This document shows, piece by piece, positions 1 through 8,834 of a DNA stretch of 41,019 nucleotides. This DNA is from DTU063 sp001512695 (GTDB lineage Bacteria > Bacillota > Thermosediminibacteria > Thermosediminibacterales > Tepidanaerobacteraceae), in assembly GCA_049658265.1 (NCBI GenBank), contig JBASOM010000053.1:1-41019 (forward strand). Reading direction: 5' to 3'. Position 1 is the stretch's first letter, and every line of letters starts with the position of its first letter. Made by a program: the position numbers and the translations under genes. The notes below the pieces were generated by a model, which saw nothing but the letters and a program-made list of their open reading frames with translations, had not been told where the DNA came from and did not search any database.

Positions 1-225
1 CAGCAGGTCCCCAGTGAAATTCGCCTCTACGAATTAGTATCTTACATGGATACACACACTAAAGGTCAGCTTTGTGACAACTGTAGAGAAATAGTCGAGC
101 TCGAAATAGGAAATCTCCTTTTTTACCTGGCCGCTTTGTGCAATATTTTAGGCCTGAGCCTGGAAGATATTATGAGTGCTGAAAACGAGAAGCTGGCTAC
201 CCTTGGAATATATAATTTATCATAG
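1..225 (+). CDS. MazG-like nucleotide pyrophosphohydrolase, C-terminal part
   Basis: An open frame enters from the left edge and runs 74 codons to a TAG at 223-225, so the start lies outside the window. The segment EIGNLLFYLAAL followed by GLSLEDIM and NEKL resembles the C-terminal helices of MazG-type NTP pyrophosphohydrolases (typically an E-x-G-D-L-L-F-Y-L-A-A-L pattern, then G-x-x-L-E-x-x, then a K-L end). Here the usual Asp after Gly is Asn (GNLLF), so a metal ligand may be altered. Such proteins hydrolyse noncanonical or excess NTPs to NMP and PPi. A hairpin terminator follows 16 bases after the stop. The family call rests on one short motif block only. Confidence 0.55.
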   Translation, partial: QQVPSEIRLYELVSYMDTHTKGQLCDNCREIVELEIGNLLFYLAALCNILGLSLEDIMSAENEKLATLGIYNLS

Positions 226-240
226 GATATTAAAATGAAA

Positions 241-272
241 AGGGAACGGAAAACCGTTCCCTAAAGTTTTTT
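241..272 (+). terminator. Intrinsic terminator after the MazG-like gene
   Basis: A 9-bp perfect stem (AGGGAACGG / CCGTTCCCT, 241-249 and 254-262) with an AAAA loop is followed by AAAGTTTTTT. It lies between two convergent genes. The opposite strand has a weaker T-rich tail, so it may also stop radA transcription. Confidence 0.85.
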
Positions 273-283
273 ATGGTCCATCT

Positions 284-1627
284 TTATTCTATTATGGCCT
301 CTACCGCTTCCCCGATATTTTTTACACCTTGAAGCTTTATTTTTGCGGAGCCGCTGATATCTACCGCATTTTCGTAGGGAATCACGGCCTTGGCAAAGCC
401 CAGTTTTGACGCCTCCTGAATCCGCTTTTCCACATGGCTGACGGCCCTTACCTCACCTGCAAGCCCCACTTCGCCGATTATCACCGTGTCTTCTGATACA
501 GGGCGGTTTTTAAAACTTGAAGCTATGGCTGCCACCACCGCCAGATCCGCCCCGGGCTCTTCAACTTTTATGCCGCCGGCTACGTTTATGTAGATGTCCT
601 CCTGGCCCAGCATGTATCCCAATTTTTTCTCAACTACCGCAATGAGCAGTGCCGCCCGGTTGTAGTCCACACCTGAAGTCTGGCGCCGGGGAATGTTAAA
701 ACCTGACCTGGAAACTAGGGCCTGAACCTCGACCAAAAGGGGCCTGGTCCCTTCCAATATGCACACCACGGCCGAGCCGGCGGTGTCTTTTAGCTTGCCT
801 GACAGTAAATACTTGGATGGACTGCTAACTTCTTCCAATCCCTTGTCTCTCATTTCGAAAATGCCTATTTCATTGGTAGAGCCAAAGCGGTTCTTGACGG
901 ACCTTAGGAGCCTGTAAGAATGGTATCTTTCACCTTCAAAGTATAGGACCGCATCAACCATGTGCTCAAGTAGCTTCGGTCCTGCCAAACTGCCTTCCTT
1001 GGTCACATGGCCCACGATAAAAATGGCAGTATCGGTTTCCTTGGACAGGCTGAGGCTTTTTACGGTAGATTCACGCACCTGGCTGACGCTGCCTGGCCCG
1101 GAGGAAAGCTCGGGATAGTACACCGTCTGGATAGAATCAATGATTGCCACCTGCGGCCTTAGTTCCTTAATGGCCACCTCTATCGAATTCATGTTGTTTT
1201 CTGCCATTATGTACAAATTCCCATCTCTTATTCCCAATCTGTCTGCCCGAAGCTTTATCTGTTTTTCCGATTCCTCCCCTGATATGTACAGGACATTTCT
1301 CTCTCTGCTTAAATTGCCGCAAATTTGCAGCATCAGTGTTGACTTACCGATGCCGGGATCCCCGCCGATTAATACGAGGCTTCCGGGGACGATGCCACCC
1401 CCCAATACCCGGTCCAGTTCAGCTATTGATGTCAAAATCCTCTCATCCTCGGAGTATTCAATCTCCTGCAAAAGCTGCGGGTTCCTGTAAGGCCCCTCCA
1501 GCTTTTTTTCAGGCAGCACCGCTTCCTCCACAATGCTGTTCCAACTATTGCACTCGGGGCAGCGCCCCATCCACTTAGGAGCTATTGCGCCGCACTGCTG
1601 GCATATAAAGCGTCTTCTTTCTTTCAA
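284..1627 (-). CDS. radA: DNA repair protein RadA (Sms)
   Basis: RadA is a RecA-like ATPase that promotes branch migration during recombinational repair. From the start chosen here the protein has 447 residues. An N-terminal C4 zinc finger uses Cys 9, 12, 23 and 26. The Walker A motif GGDPGIGKST is at 88-97, the RadA-specific KNRFG motif at 245-249, and a Lon-protease-like domain makes up the C-terminal third. A longer frame opens at 1666, but its start lies inside the terminator hairpin at 1649-1694. The TTG at 1627 has GGGAGGGG a few bases upstream and yields MKERRRF, the usual RadA beginning. It follows clpC as in Bacillus, but disA does not follow; the next gene is convergent. Confidence 0.95.
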   Translation of the reverse strand: MKERRRFICQQCGAIAPKWMGRCPECNSWNSIVEEAVLPEKKLEGPYRNPQLLQEIEYSEDERILTSIAELDRVLGGGIVPGSLVLIGGDPGIGKSTLMLQICGNLSRERNVLYISGEESEKQIKLRADRLGIRDGNLYIMAENNMNSIEVAIKELRPQVAIIDSIQTVYYPELSSGPGSVSQVRESTVKSLSLSKETDTAIFIVGHVTKEGSLAGPKLLEHMVDAVLYFEGERYHSYRLLRSVKNRFGSTNEIGIFEMRDKGLEEVSSPSKYLLSGKLKDTAGSAVVCILEGTRPLLVEVQALVSRSGFNIPRRQTSGVDYNRAALLIAVVEKKLGYMLGQEDIYINVAGGIKVEEPGADLAVVAAIASSFKNRPVSEDTVIIGEVGLAGEVRAVSHVEKRIQEASKLGFAKAVIPYENAVDISGSAKIKLQGVKNIGEAVEAIIE

Positions 1628-1648
1628 AATGTCCCCTCCCTGTTTCTT

Positions 1649-1694
1649 AAAAAAAGAGGCAGACAAGGCCTTGTGAAAGCTCCTCGCTGCCTCT
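1649..1694 (-). terminator. Intrinsic terminator between clpC and radA
   Basis: Read on the minus strand, AGAGGCAG (1694-1687) pairs with CTGCCTCT (1662-1655) around an internally structured loop and is followed by a T-run (1654-1649). It sits just upstream of the radA ribosome site, so radA is either expressed by read-through or from its own promoter in 1700-1770, where I see only a weak TTGTTA / TATCTG pair. Confidence 0.7.
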
Positions 1695-1771
1695 CATATA
1701 TACAAAGATACAGATAGACTCTTAAACTTCCGATAACAATAAGTTAATAGCTTAGTGCCTGGCACCGCTGC

Positions 1772-4210
1772 CTAGTTGCCGGGCACCTCTGCCGATTCCT
1801 TTTTGTTAAAGGTCAGATCGTCTTCTTTGGCATCGATGACAACCGTATCCCCTGTTGCAATGTTGCCCTTTAAGAGCTCCTCTGAGAGCCTATCTTCGAT
1901 GCGCTTTTGTATTACACGGCGAAGGGGTCTTGCACCAAACATTGGGTCGAAGCCTTCTTTTGCCAGCAAATCCTTGGCTTTGTCGGTAACTTCGATAATT
2001 ATTCCCTGTTCGGTGAGTCTGTCGTTCACCTCATTTACCATGAGTGAAACTATTGACCGAATGTGTTCTTCGTTGAGGGCGTGGAAAACTATGATCTCAT
2101 CTATGCGGTTTAGAAACTCCGGCCTGAAAGTCCTCTTTAGTTCGCTTAAGACCCTTTCTTTCATATCGGCGTAATCTTGCTCTTCATCTTTTACCGGTTC
2201 AAAGCCCAGCACTTTTTGCCTTTGAATGAGATTTGCGCCCACGTTTGAAGTCATTATAAGTATGGTATTCCTGAAGTCGACGGTCCGACCCTTGGCATCT
2301 GTTAGCCTGCCGTCTTCGAGAATCTGCAGGAGGATGTTGAATACATCGGGATGGGCCTTTTCTATTTCGTCAAAAAGCACCACCGAGTATGGCCTGCGGC
2401 GCACTTTTTCGGTGAGCTCTCCACCTTCTTCATAACCTACGTATCCGGGAGGGGCTCCCACCATTCTTGAAACGGCAAATCTTTCCATGTATTCGGACAT
2501 GTCAAGTCTTATCATGGCGTTTTCATCACCGAACATGGCATCAGCCAGTGCCCTTGCAAGTTCTGTCTTGCCAACGCCGGTAGGTCCTAAGAAGATGAAT
2601 GAACCGATGGGCCTTGAAGGATCCTTTAAACCCGCATAGGCACGGCGAATGGCCCTGGATATGGCTACCACCGCTTCTTCCTGGCCAATGACCCTATTGT
2701 GCAGGATTTTTTCCATGTTAAGCAGCCGCTCGGATTCCTCTTCAGCCAATCGCTGAACGGGAATACCGGTCCAACTGGCCACGATTTCGGCAATATCTTC
2801 TTCCGTCACGGTGGTGTTATCCAGCTTGTGGTCCTTTTGCCACTCCTGTTTTAATTGTTCAAGCTTGGCTTTGGTCTCCTGTTCCTTATCCCTGAGGCTT
2901 GCCGCTTTTTCAAATTCCTGGGCTTTAATTGCCGCATCTTTTTCCTTGCGGATGCCTTCCAGCTCTTCCTCCACTTCTTTGAGCTCAGGAGGAGTAGTGA
3001 GGGTCTTTAGGCGAACCCTGGATGCAGCTTCGTCAATCAGGTCGATGGCCTTATCCGGCAAAAACCTGTCGGTTATATATCTGTGCGAAAGTTTTGCTGC
3101 AGCTTCTAGGGCCTCGTCGGAAATCTTCACCCTGTGGTGAGCTTCATACCTGTCTCTCAAGCCCTTGAGGATTGCGATGGTATCTTCCACCGTTGGTTCA
3201 TCAACGGTTATGGGTTGGAAGCGGCGCTCTAAGGCCGGGTCTTTTTCGACGTGTTTTCTGTACTCATCCAGGGTGGTAGCACCTATTGTCTGTATTTCCC
3301 CCCTGGCCAGGGCGGGTTTTAGAATGTTGGAAGCATCGATTGCGCCCTCGGCTGCACCGGCCCCTATGATCGTGTGCATCTCATCGATAAAGAGTATTAC
3401 GTTACTCGCCTGTTTGATCTCATTCATGACCTTTTTTAAGCGCTCTTCAAATTCTCCCCGAAACTTGGTTCCCGCAACGAGGGATGCCATGTCCAGGCTT
3501 ACAACCCTTTTATCCTTTAAAATCTCTGGCACATCCTGTTCCACGATTTTTTGGGCAAGGCCTTCCACTACAGCCGTTTTGCCTACACCGGGTTCGCCGA
3601 TGAGGCAGGGGTTGTTCTTGGTGCGCCGTGAGAGAACCTGTATGACCCGCTCTATTTCCTTTTCACGGCCTACCACCGGGTCCAGCTTGCCCTCCGCGGC
3701 AAGTTCAGTCAGGTCCCGGCCGAACTGGTTAAGGGTTGGAGTATTGGCCGTTTTTTTGTGGCCGCCCTGGGCCTTGGGATCTCCCAGGAGGTTTAAGACC
3801 TCTTTTTGTGCCTTGTCCAGGCTCACTCCCAGGTTGTTCAGCACCTGGGCTGCAACGCCTTCACCTTCCCGAATCAGGCCGAGCAGAATGTGCTCCGTGC
3901 CCACATAATTGTGGCCCAGCTTCCTGGACTCATCCATGGCCAGCTCCATAACCCTTTTTGCCCTAGGTGTATAACCGATGGGACCCTGAATCGGGAATGG
4001 CCCTGCTCCTATCATGGCCTCAACTTGACTTCTGACTTTGCTTACATCTATTCCAAGATTGGCTAAAGCTCTAGCAGCTACACCTTCACCTTCTCTAATC
4101 AAACCCAAAAGTAGATGTTCGGTGCCTACTACATTGTGGTTTAGGCGCCGTGCCTCTTCCTGGGCGTAGGCAATTACCTTTTGAGCACGCTGTGTAAACT
4201 TTCCGTTCAT
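1772..4210 (-). CDS. clpC: ATP-dependent Clp protease ATPase ClpC
   Basis: A class I Hsp100 unfoldase of 812 residues that feeds substrates, including arginine-phosphorylated proteins, to ClpP. Two Clp-N repeats (about 1-70 and 77-145) are followed by AAA-1 with Walker A GEPGVGKT at 205-212 and Walker B VILFIDE at 271-277. A UVR-type middle domain lies near 418-450, and AAA-2 has Walker A GPTGVGKT at 542-549. Length and order match ClpC rather than ClpA or ClpB. It is the fourth gene of the ctsR operon, 9 bases after mcsB, and its expression should follow the CtsR-controlled promoter at 6331-6385. Confidence 0.97.
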   Translation of the reverse strand: MNGKFTQRAQKVIAYAQEEARRLNHNVVGTEHLLLGLIREGEGVAARALANLGIDVSKVRSQVEAMIGAGPFPIQGPIGYTPRAKRVMELAMDESRKLGHNYVGTEHILLGLIREGEGVAAQVLNNLGVSLDKAQKEVLNLLGDPKAQGGHKKTANTPTLNQFGRDLTELAAEGKLDPVVGREKEIERVIQVLSRRTKNNPCLIGEPGVGKTAVVEGLAQKIVEQDVPEILKDKRVVSLDMASLVAGTKFRGEFEERLKKVMNEIKQASNVILFIDEMHTIIGAGAAEGAIDASNILKPALARGEIQTIGATTLDEYRKHVEKDPALERRFQPITVDEPTVEDTIAILKGLRDRYEAHHRVKISDEALEAAAKLSHRYITDRFLPDKAIDLIDEAASRVRLKTLTTPPELKEVEEELEGIRKEKDAAIKAQEFEKAASLRDKEQETKAKLEQLKQEWQKDHKLDNTTVTEEDIAEIVASWTGIPVQRLAEEESERLLNMEKILHNRVIGQEEAVVAISRAIRRAYAGLKDPSRPIGSFIFLGPTGVGKTELARALADAMFGDENAMIRLDMSEYMERFAVSRMVGAPPGYVGYEEGGELTEKVRRRPYSVVLFDEIEKAHPDVFNILLQILEDGRLTDAKGRTVDFRNTILIMTSNVGANLIQRQKVLGFEPVKDEEQDYADMKERVLSELKRTFRPEFLNRIDEIIVFHALNEEHIRSIVSLMVNEVNDRLTEQGIIIEVTDKAKDLLAKEGFDPMFGARPLRRVIQKRIEDRLSEELLKGNIATGDTVVIDAKEDDLTFNKKESAEVPGN

Positions 4211-4219
4211 GTTCTCACC

Positions 4220-5272
4220 TCATCTTTGCATTTTTTGTCTTATGAAATTCGCCCGGTAGATGTCACGTTCCAATGGGGTTGTAGCATTCTCGGATACTTC
4301 CTGAATATATGCCGGGCCCGTCATGATGAATAATTCGTTTAAAACCGACGGTACCAAATCCTTAATAATGCCCATATCGACACCCAATCTCACATCGGAT
4401 ATAAAAGACATGGCTTCCTGTGATGTAACAAGTTTGGCATTTGTCAGTATTCCGTAAGACCTCAAGATCTTGTCTTCAAGGCGGAGTCTTGTTTCACCTG
4501 ATAGATTCTGCCTGGTTTTGCGTTCACTCATCAGGATTTGACGCGCGACACTTACGACGTTTTGTATAATATCTTCTTCCGATTTTCCCAGGGTTATCTG
4601 GTTGGAAATCTGGTATAAGTTGCCCTTGGCTTGCGAGCCTTCACCGTAGACACCCCTTACTACAAGGCCTACCTGGGATATGGTTGACAAGATCTGGCCA
4701 ATCTTTTCCATCATGGTCAGGGCTGGCAGATGCATCATTACAGATGCCCTCATGCCGGTGCCTACGTTTGTAGGACATGCAGTGAGGTATCCGATTTTTT
4801 CATCGAAGGCAAAATCCAGCTTTTCTTCAAGCAAATCGTCAATCTTGTCGATTTGCCTCAGTGCCTCTTCCAGCTGCAGGCCGGGAAGCATCACCTGTAT
4901 CCTCAGGTGGTCTTCCTCATTTATCATTATACTCACGGTTTTGTCATGGTTGATTATGACAGCGCCTCTTTCCGAGTTTGCCAAATCCATGCTGATAAAG
5001 TGCATCTCCGTAAGCATGGTCTTTTGTTCTGCCGTCAGTTCATTCATTTTATACAGCTTAATATCCTTGGAAAACACAGGGTTTTCCTTTAAAGCCGAGT
5101 ACACATCATCTACTATTTGATTGGCTTGCCTCTCTGAAAGAAGATGGGGGAAGGGGACCTCGTTTAAGTTGCGTGCCAGTCTCACCCTGCTGCTTATAAC
5201 TATATCGCTTTCCGGGCCAGGAGAATTGATCCATTTTATCCGTGACGTATCCATCAAATCTTCCAAGCTCAT
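4220..5272 (-). CDS. mcsB: Protein-arginine kinase McsB
   Basis: A 350-residue protein with the bacterial phosphagen-kinase fold. McsB phosphorylates arginines, marking proteins for ClpC-ClpP, and works with McsA. Visible motifs are SSRVRLARN at 27-35 (nucleotide binding), INEEDHLRIQ, the catalytic-loop stretch CPTNVGTGMRASVMMHLP with its conserved Cys, and a C-terminal RDIYRA that fits the RDxxRA phospho-arginine pocket of McsB. Creatine/arginine kinases of animals lack this last motif and are longer at the N-terminus. The gene lies 11 bases after mcsA and 9 before clpC. Confidence 0.96.
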   Translation of the reverse strand: MSLEDLMDTSRIKWINSPGPESDIVISSRVRLARNLNEVPFPHLLSERQANQIVDDVYSALKENPVFSKDIKLYKMNELTAEQKTMLTEMHFISMDLANSERGAVIINHDKTVSIMINEEDHLRIQVMLPGLQLEEALRQIDKIDDLLEEKLDFAFDEKIGYLTACPTNVGTGMRASVMMHLPALTMMEKIGQILSTISQVGLVVRGVYGEGSQAKGNLYQISNQITLGKSEEDIIQNVVSVARQILMSERKTRQNLSGETRLRLEDKILRSYGILTNAKLVTSQEAMSFISDVRLGVDMGIIKDLVPSVLNELFIMTGPAYIQEVSENATTPLERDIYRANFIRQKMQR

Positions 5273-5283
5273 CCGATCATCTC

Positions 5284-5814
5284 CTAACTGCCTATTTGGT
5301 TCTGTTCCAGTTCTTTTATCTTATCCCTTATAACGGCTGCCCGTTCGTATTCTTCTGCATTTACGGCTTCCTGCAATTCCCGCTTTAATCTGTCGATTTC
5401 CTGCTTTATTCTAATTTGACCTCCGGACCTCTTTGGGACTTTCCCTACATGAAAGGTCTTCCCGTGAATCCTCCGAAGCATAGGGTTCATCTGATTCTTA
5501 AAGGTGCTGTAACACTGACTGCAGCCAAAGCGGCCTGTCTTTGAAAAAGTTTGAAAAGTCAGTCCGCACCTGCCGCACTTGAATTCTTCCGAGCTGCCGA
5601 TGGGAGTTTTGCTGCTAGGTTCAAAAAAGCTAGACAGCAATTTGGCCACGGAAAAGCCCGTATCTTCAAAGCCAAATCCGCCTATACTTGAAGATAATGA
5701 AAGGTGCTTTTCCTTTGCACACTCTTCACATAGATGCATTTCGGTTTTTTCATTGTTAACTATCTTAGTTATATGAACTGTAGCCGGTCTCATATGGCAC
5801 TCTTCGCATAACAT
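5284..5814 (-). CDS. mcsA: McsA, zinc-binding activator of McsB
   Basis: A 176-residue protein with four CxxC pairs: CEEC at the N-terminus, CEEC near 29, CGRC near 80 and CSQC near 98. A C-terminal UVR motif (about 135-170) includes LKRELQEAVNAEEYERAA. In Bacillus and Staphylococcus McsA binds zinc, activates McsB and helps inactivate CtsR under stress. It starts 2 bases after the ctsR stop, so translation is probably coupled. Confidence 0.93.
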   Translation of the reverse strand: MLCEECHMRPATVHITKIVNNEKTEMHLCEECAKEKHLSLSSSIGGFGFEDTGFSVAKLLSSFFEPSSKTPIGSSEEFKCGRCGLTFQTFSKTGRFGCSQCYSTFKNQMNPMLRRIHGKTFHVGKVPKRSGGQIRIKQEIDRLKRELQEAVNAEEYERAAVIRDKIKELEQNQIGS

Positions 5815-5816
5815 GG

Positions 5817-6296
5817 TTATGCTCCCCCTTTCCTAGCTTCAAAGTCCAGCAAGGCTGTAATCACAGCCTTCATGATGCGTGCCCGGACCATGTCGCGGTC
5901 CTGAGGGCACAGCGGCAAATTGTATTTGTTTATAGCAGCATTTAAAATTTTCATTTCCCTTTCCGTTATTACATCTTCCTCCCACAATCTCTCAAGAATA
6001 GCTTTGCTGTCGGAACCGGAAATGGAATCGCCGATATACTCGATAATGTCCTTTAAAAACTCATCTTCATTTATTTTTAGCTTTTTTATCCTAATATATC
6101 CTCCGCCTCCCCGGCGGCTTTCGACATAATAGCCCCGTTCCAAAGTAAAGCGCGTGGTAAGGACGTAGTTTATCTGGGAAGGGGCACATTGAAAGTAGTT
6201 TGCCATTTCATTGCGCTGTATTTCAAGAATCCCTTCCGGCATGTCCTCAAACATTCTCTTGATGAAATTTTCGATCATATCCGAAAGGTTTGCCAT
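5817..6296 (-). CDS. ctsR: Transcriptional repressor CtsR
   Basis: A 159-residue winged-helix repressor of class III heat-shock genes. The family hallmark is the N-terminal DNA-binding region with NYFQCAPSQINYVLTTRF followed by the glycine-rich wing RRGGGGYIRI, the proposed heat-sensing loop. The C-terminal half is the McsB-interacting dimerisation domain. It is the first gene of the operon. A GGAGGAG-type site precedes its ATG, and a CtsR-like operator lies about 35 bases upstream, implying autoregulation. Confidence 0.96.
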   Translation of the reverse strand: MANLSDMIENFIKRMFEDMPEGILEIQRNEMANYFQCAPSQINYVLTTRFTLERGYYVESRRGGGGYIRIKKLKINEDEFLKDIIEYIGDSISGSDSKAILERLWEEDVITEREMKILNAAINKYNLPLCPQDRDMVRARIMKAVITALLDFEARKGGA

Positions 6297-6330
6297 GCAA
6301 TTCTCCTCCCATTGAGCTTGTATTGGGTTA

Positions 6331-6385
6331 TTTGACTTTCCCTGACCTTTACTTATATTATATTTTAAACTAACAAAAAATGCAA
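6331..6385 (-). promoter_or_regulatory. ctsR operon promoter with CtsR operator
   Basis: On the minus strand there is a -35 TTGCAT (6385-6380), a 17-base spacer and a -10 TATAAT (6362-6357). Ten bases further is GGTCAGG-GAA-AGTCAAA (6347-6331). It matches the CtsR heptad direct repeat RGTCAAA-NAN-RGTCAAA except for the last two bases of the first heptad. Its position over the start site is that expected for a repressor. Confidence 0.88.
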
Positions 6386-6395
6386 GTGTGTTTAT

Positions 6396-6426
6396 AGAAA
6401 ATAAAGGGAGGACAAAGTCCTCCCTT
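6396..6426 (-). terminator. Terminator of the small basic protein gene
   Basis: A 10-bp stem (AAGGGAGGAC / GTCCTCCCTT, 6404-6413 and 6417-6426) with a three-base loop, followed on the minus strand by TTATTTTC. It separates the upstream gene from the ctsR promoter. Confidence 0.75.
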
Positions 6427-6428
6427 CG

Positions 6429-6665
6429 CTATCGCTTCTTTTTTCGCTTGGAAGTTGAAAGTTCTTCAGAGATCTCAACAAGACGACTGGCCCTTTGTTC
6501 CTGATCTTCAGAAGAAGTCCAACCCATAAGGCTTGGAATTATTTCGCCATACATTGTGTCATCCAGCAGCTGGTCCTCAATCAGGCTATCAACCTTCTTC
6601 TTGTGAATGTCCTCCACTCTGTCAGGCGTTGGACCTACATGCATCTTTTTTTTAGACCTTACCAT
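6429..6665 (-). CDS. Small basic protein of unknown function
   Basis: I do not recognise this 78-residue protein. It has lysine/arginine clusters at both ends (MVRSKKK and KRKKKR) and an acidic, helix-prone middle (SLIEDQLLDDTMYGEIIP). There is no Cys, no membrane segment and no signal peptide. GGAGGG lies 5 bases before the ATG and a strong terminator follows the stop, so it is very likely a real gene. It lies downstream of the EF-G-like gene on the same strand, 96 bases away, and could be co-transcribed. The charge pattern would suit RNA or ribosome contact, but that is only a guess. Confidence 0.7.
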   Translation of the reverse strand: MVRSKKKMHVGPTPDRVEDIHKKKVDSLIEDQLLDDTMYGEIIPSLMGWTSSEDQEQRASRLVEISEELSTSKRKKKR

Positions 6666-6761
6666 GGCGTCCCTCCTTTTTTCTGCTTATCAGCCTACAT
6701 CTAAGCATTTCCTTAAATGCGACCATAAATGCAGGAAAGGAGGGAGCATATTATGGTAAAA

Positions 6762-8834
6762 TTACTCCTTGTTTTTTTGAGCTTCAGCTATTACTTTTTC
6801 GGCAATGGGTGCAGGAACCTCCTCGTAGTGACTGAAACTTGAGGAGAAGGAGCCTCTGCCTTGGGTCATGGAACGCAGGTCCGTAGCATAGCGGAACATT
6901 TCCGCCATGGGCACCTGAGCCTTGATGTGCTGCATGCCTGCTTTTGGCTCCATGCCGAGGACTCTGCCGCGGCGCTTGTTCAGGTCGCCGATAATATCGC
7001 CCATGTAATTGTCGGGAACAACTACGGTTACGTCCATGATCGGTTCCAAGAGCACCGGCTTTGCCTCAGCTGCGCCCTTCTTAAATGCCATGGAGCCGGC
7101 TATTTTAAAGGCCATTTCAGAAGAGTCCACTGGGTGATAGGAACCATCGTACAGGATGACCTTTACCCCTACCATCGGATAGCCGGCCAAGACGCCGTCC
7201 TGTAGGGCTTCCCTGATACCTTTTTCAACGGCAGGGACATACTGTTTGGGCACAACTCCGCCGAATATCTTATCTTCAAATTCAAACTCATTTTCAAGGT
7301 CCAGGGGCTGGATTTCTATCCAAACGTGACCGTACTGGCCACGGCCACCGCTTTGTTTCTTGTGCTTGCCTTCAACTTTAGTGGTTCCGCGGATTGTTTC
7401 ACGATAGGGCACTGCCGGGGTATCCAGTACCATTTCGGAACCAAATTTATTTGCAAGTCTCGCACCCAAGACTTCCAGGTGAATCTCACCCATACCCGAT
7501 ACCAACAGCTGACCGGTTTCGTTGTTCTTAGTGACTTCAAAGGTCTTGTCTTCCTCCATCAGCCTTTGAAGACCTGAAGAAATCTTGTCCTCGTCGCCTG
7601 AGGACTTGGGCGCTGCGGCAAGGGTAAGTACAGGTTTCGGGAAATCAATGGGCTTGAGTACGACGGGATTGTCTTTTTCTCCAAGGGTGTCATTTGTGGT
7701 GGTATGCTGCAGTTTTGCCACTGCGGCTATATCCCCTGCAAATACTTCCGTGATATTCTCCTGTTTCTTGCCCCTCATAACATAGATCTGACCGAATTTT
7801 TCGGTTTTGTCCTGTGTCACATTGTACACCGAACTGTCGGACTTTAAGCTACCTGAAAACACCTTGAACAGTGTGAGCCTTCCCACATAGGGGTCAGCCA
7901 TCGTCTTAAACACCAGGGCCGAGAAGGGTTCATCGGCTCTACATTTTCTTGTAACTTCTTCATCGGAGCCGGGCTTTGTCCCTACTTCCTCGGGCCTGTC
8001 TTCCGGTGAAGCCGCATAGCTAACAATGGTGTCCATGAGCAGGCTAACGCCCTTGTTTGTCAGTGCCGAGCCGCAGAGGATTGGAAATATGTCGCCTTGA
8101 CGGACGCCGATGCGCAGGCCCTTTTGAATTTCATCTTGCGTCAGCTCTTCACCTTCCAGGTATTTCATCAACAGCTCGTCATCGGTCTCCGCTACGGCTT
8201 CCATTATCATCGAGCGGTACTCTTCCATCTCGTCCTTTAGCTCATCGGGGATGGGGGTTTCCTTTACATTCTTCCCATCAAAGGTATAGGCTTTTTGTGC
8301 CACAATGTCAACTACGCCATTGAAGTTTGCTTCCGAACCTATGGGAAGTTGAAATGGAACGGCCTTGGGACCGAAAAATTCGCGAATTTGCTCTAGCACC
8401 TTATTGAAATTGGCATTTTCCCGATCCATCTTGTTTATGAAAAACATGCGGGGGATGCCGACTTCCTTGGCATACTGAAATACTTGTTCTGTACCTACTT
8501 CAACGCCGGATACGGCACAGGCTACTATAACAGCATTTTCCACAACCCTCAAAGTGCTCTTTACTTCACCAACAAAATCGAAATATCCCGGAGTATCAAG
8601 TAAATTTATCTTTATATTTTTCCACTCACAGGGTGCGAGGGAAGTGCTTATGGAAATTTTCCTCTTTATTTCTTCCGGATCGTAGTCGCAAACTGTATTG
8701 CCATCGTCAATTTTGCCCAGGCGATCGATGGCACCAGAATTGTACAGCATAGCTTCTGCTAGGGATGTTTTTCCGGAACCGCTATGACCAATTAGACCTA
8801 CATTCCTTATCATGTCACTTTTATAGCTTTTCAA
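6762..8834 (-). CDS. Elongation factor G-like translational GTPase
   Basis: A 690-residue EF-G homologue. G1 is GHSGSGKT at 16-23, G3 DTPGYFDF at 80-87 and G4 NKMD at 134-137; domains II-V follow. The switch I region reads RKISISTSLAPCEW instead of the RGITI found in canonical FusA, and the gene is not next to rpsL, rpsG or tuf. Both points mark the second, divergent EF-G subfamily that many Firmicutes and Thermotogae carry besides FusA. Its role is less settled than that of FusA (translocation or recycling have been proposed). The start is TTG at 8834, with GGAGGAG seven bases upstream. Confidence 0.9.
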   Translation of the reverse strand: MKSYKSDMIRNVGLIGHSGSGKTSLAEAMLYNSGAIDRLGKIDDGNTVCDYDPEEIKRKISISTSLAPCEWKNIKINLLDTPGYFDFVGEVKSTLRVVENAVIVACAVSGVEVGTEQVFQYAKEVGIPRMFFINKMDRENANFNKVLEQIREFFGPKAVPFQLPIGSEANFNGVVDIVAQKAYTFDGKNVKETPIPDELKDEMEEYRSMIMEAVAETDDELLMKYLEGEELTQDEIQKGLRIGVRQGDIFPILCGSALTNKGVSLLMDTIVSYAASPEDRPEEVGTKPGSDEEVTRKCRADEPFSALVFKTMADPYVGRLTLFKVFSGSLKSDSSVYNVTQDKTEKFGQIYVMRGKKQENITEVFAGDIAAVAKLQHTTTNDTLGEKDNPVVLKPIDFPKPVLTLAAAPKSSGDEDKISSGLQRLMEEDKTFEVTKNNETGQLLVSGMGEIHLEVLGARLANKFGSEMVLDTPAVPYRETIRGTTKVEGKHKKQSGGRGQYGHVWIEIQPLDLENEFEFEDKIFGGVVPKQYVPAVEKGIREALQDGVLAGYPMVGVKVILYDGSYHPVDSSEMAFKIAGSMAFKKGAAEAKPVLLEPIMDVTVVVPDNYMGDIIGDLNKRRGRVLGMEPKAGMQHIKAQVPMAEMFRYATDLRSMTQGRGSFSSSFSHYEEVPAPIAEKVIAEAQKNKE

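Noticed and set aside
1745..1800. GTGCCTGGCAC and GCCGGGCACC near the clpC stop, looking like a palindromic repeat unit
   Set aside because: Only an 11-bp palindrome plus a partial copy inside coding sequence; too short to call a repeat without a genome-wide search.
3165..3908. Long plus-strand open frame of 247 codons inside clpC
   Set aside because: It is antisense to the well-conserved ClpC AAA-1 domain, has no ribosome site and no family motif; a shadow of codon bias.
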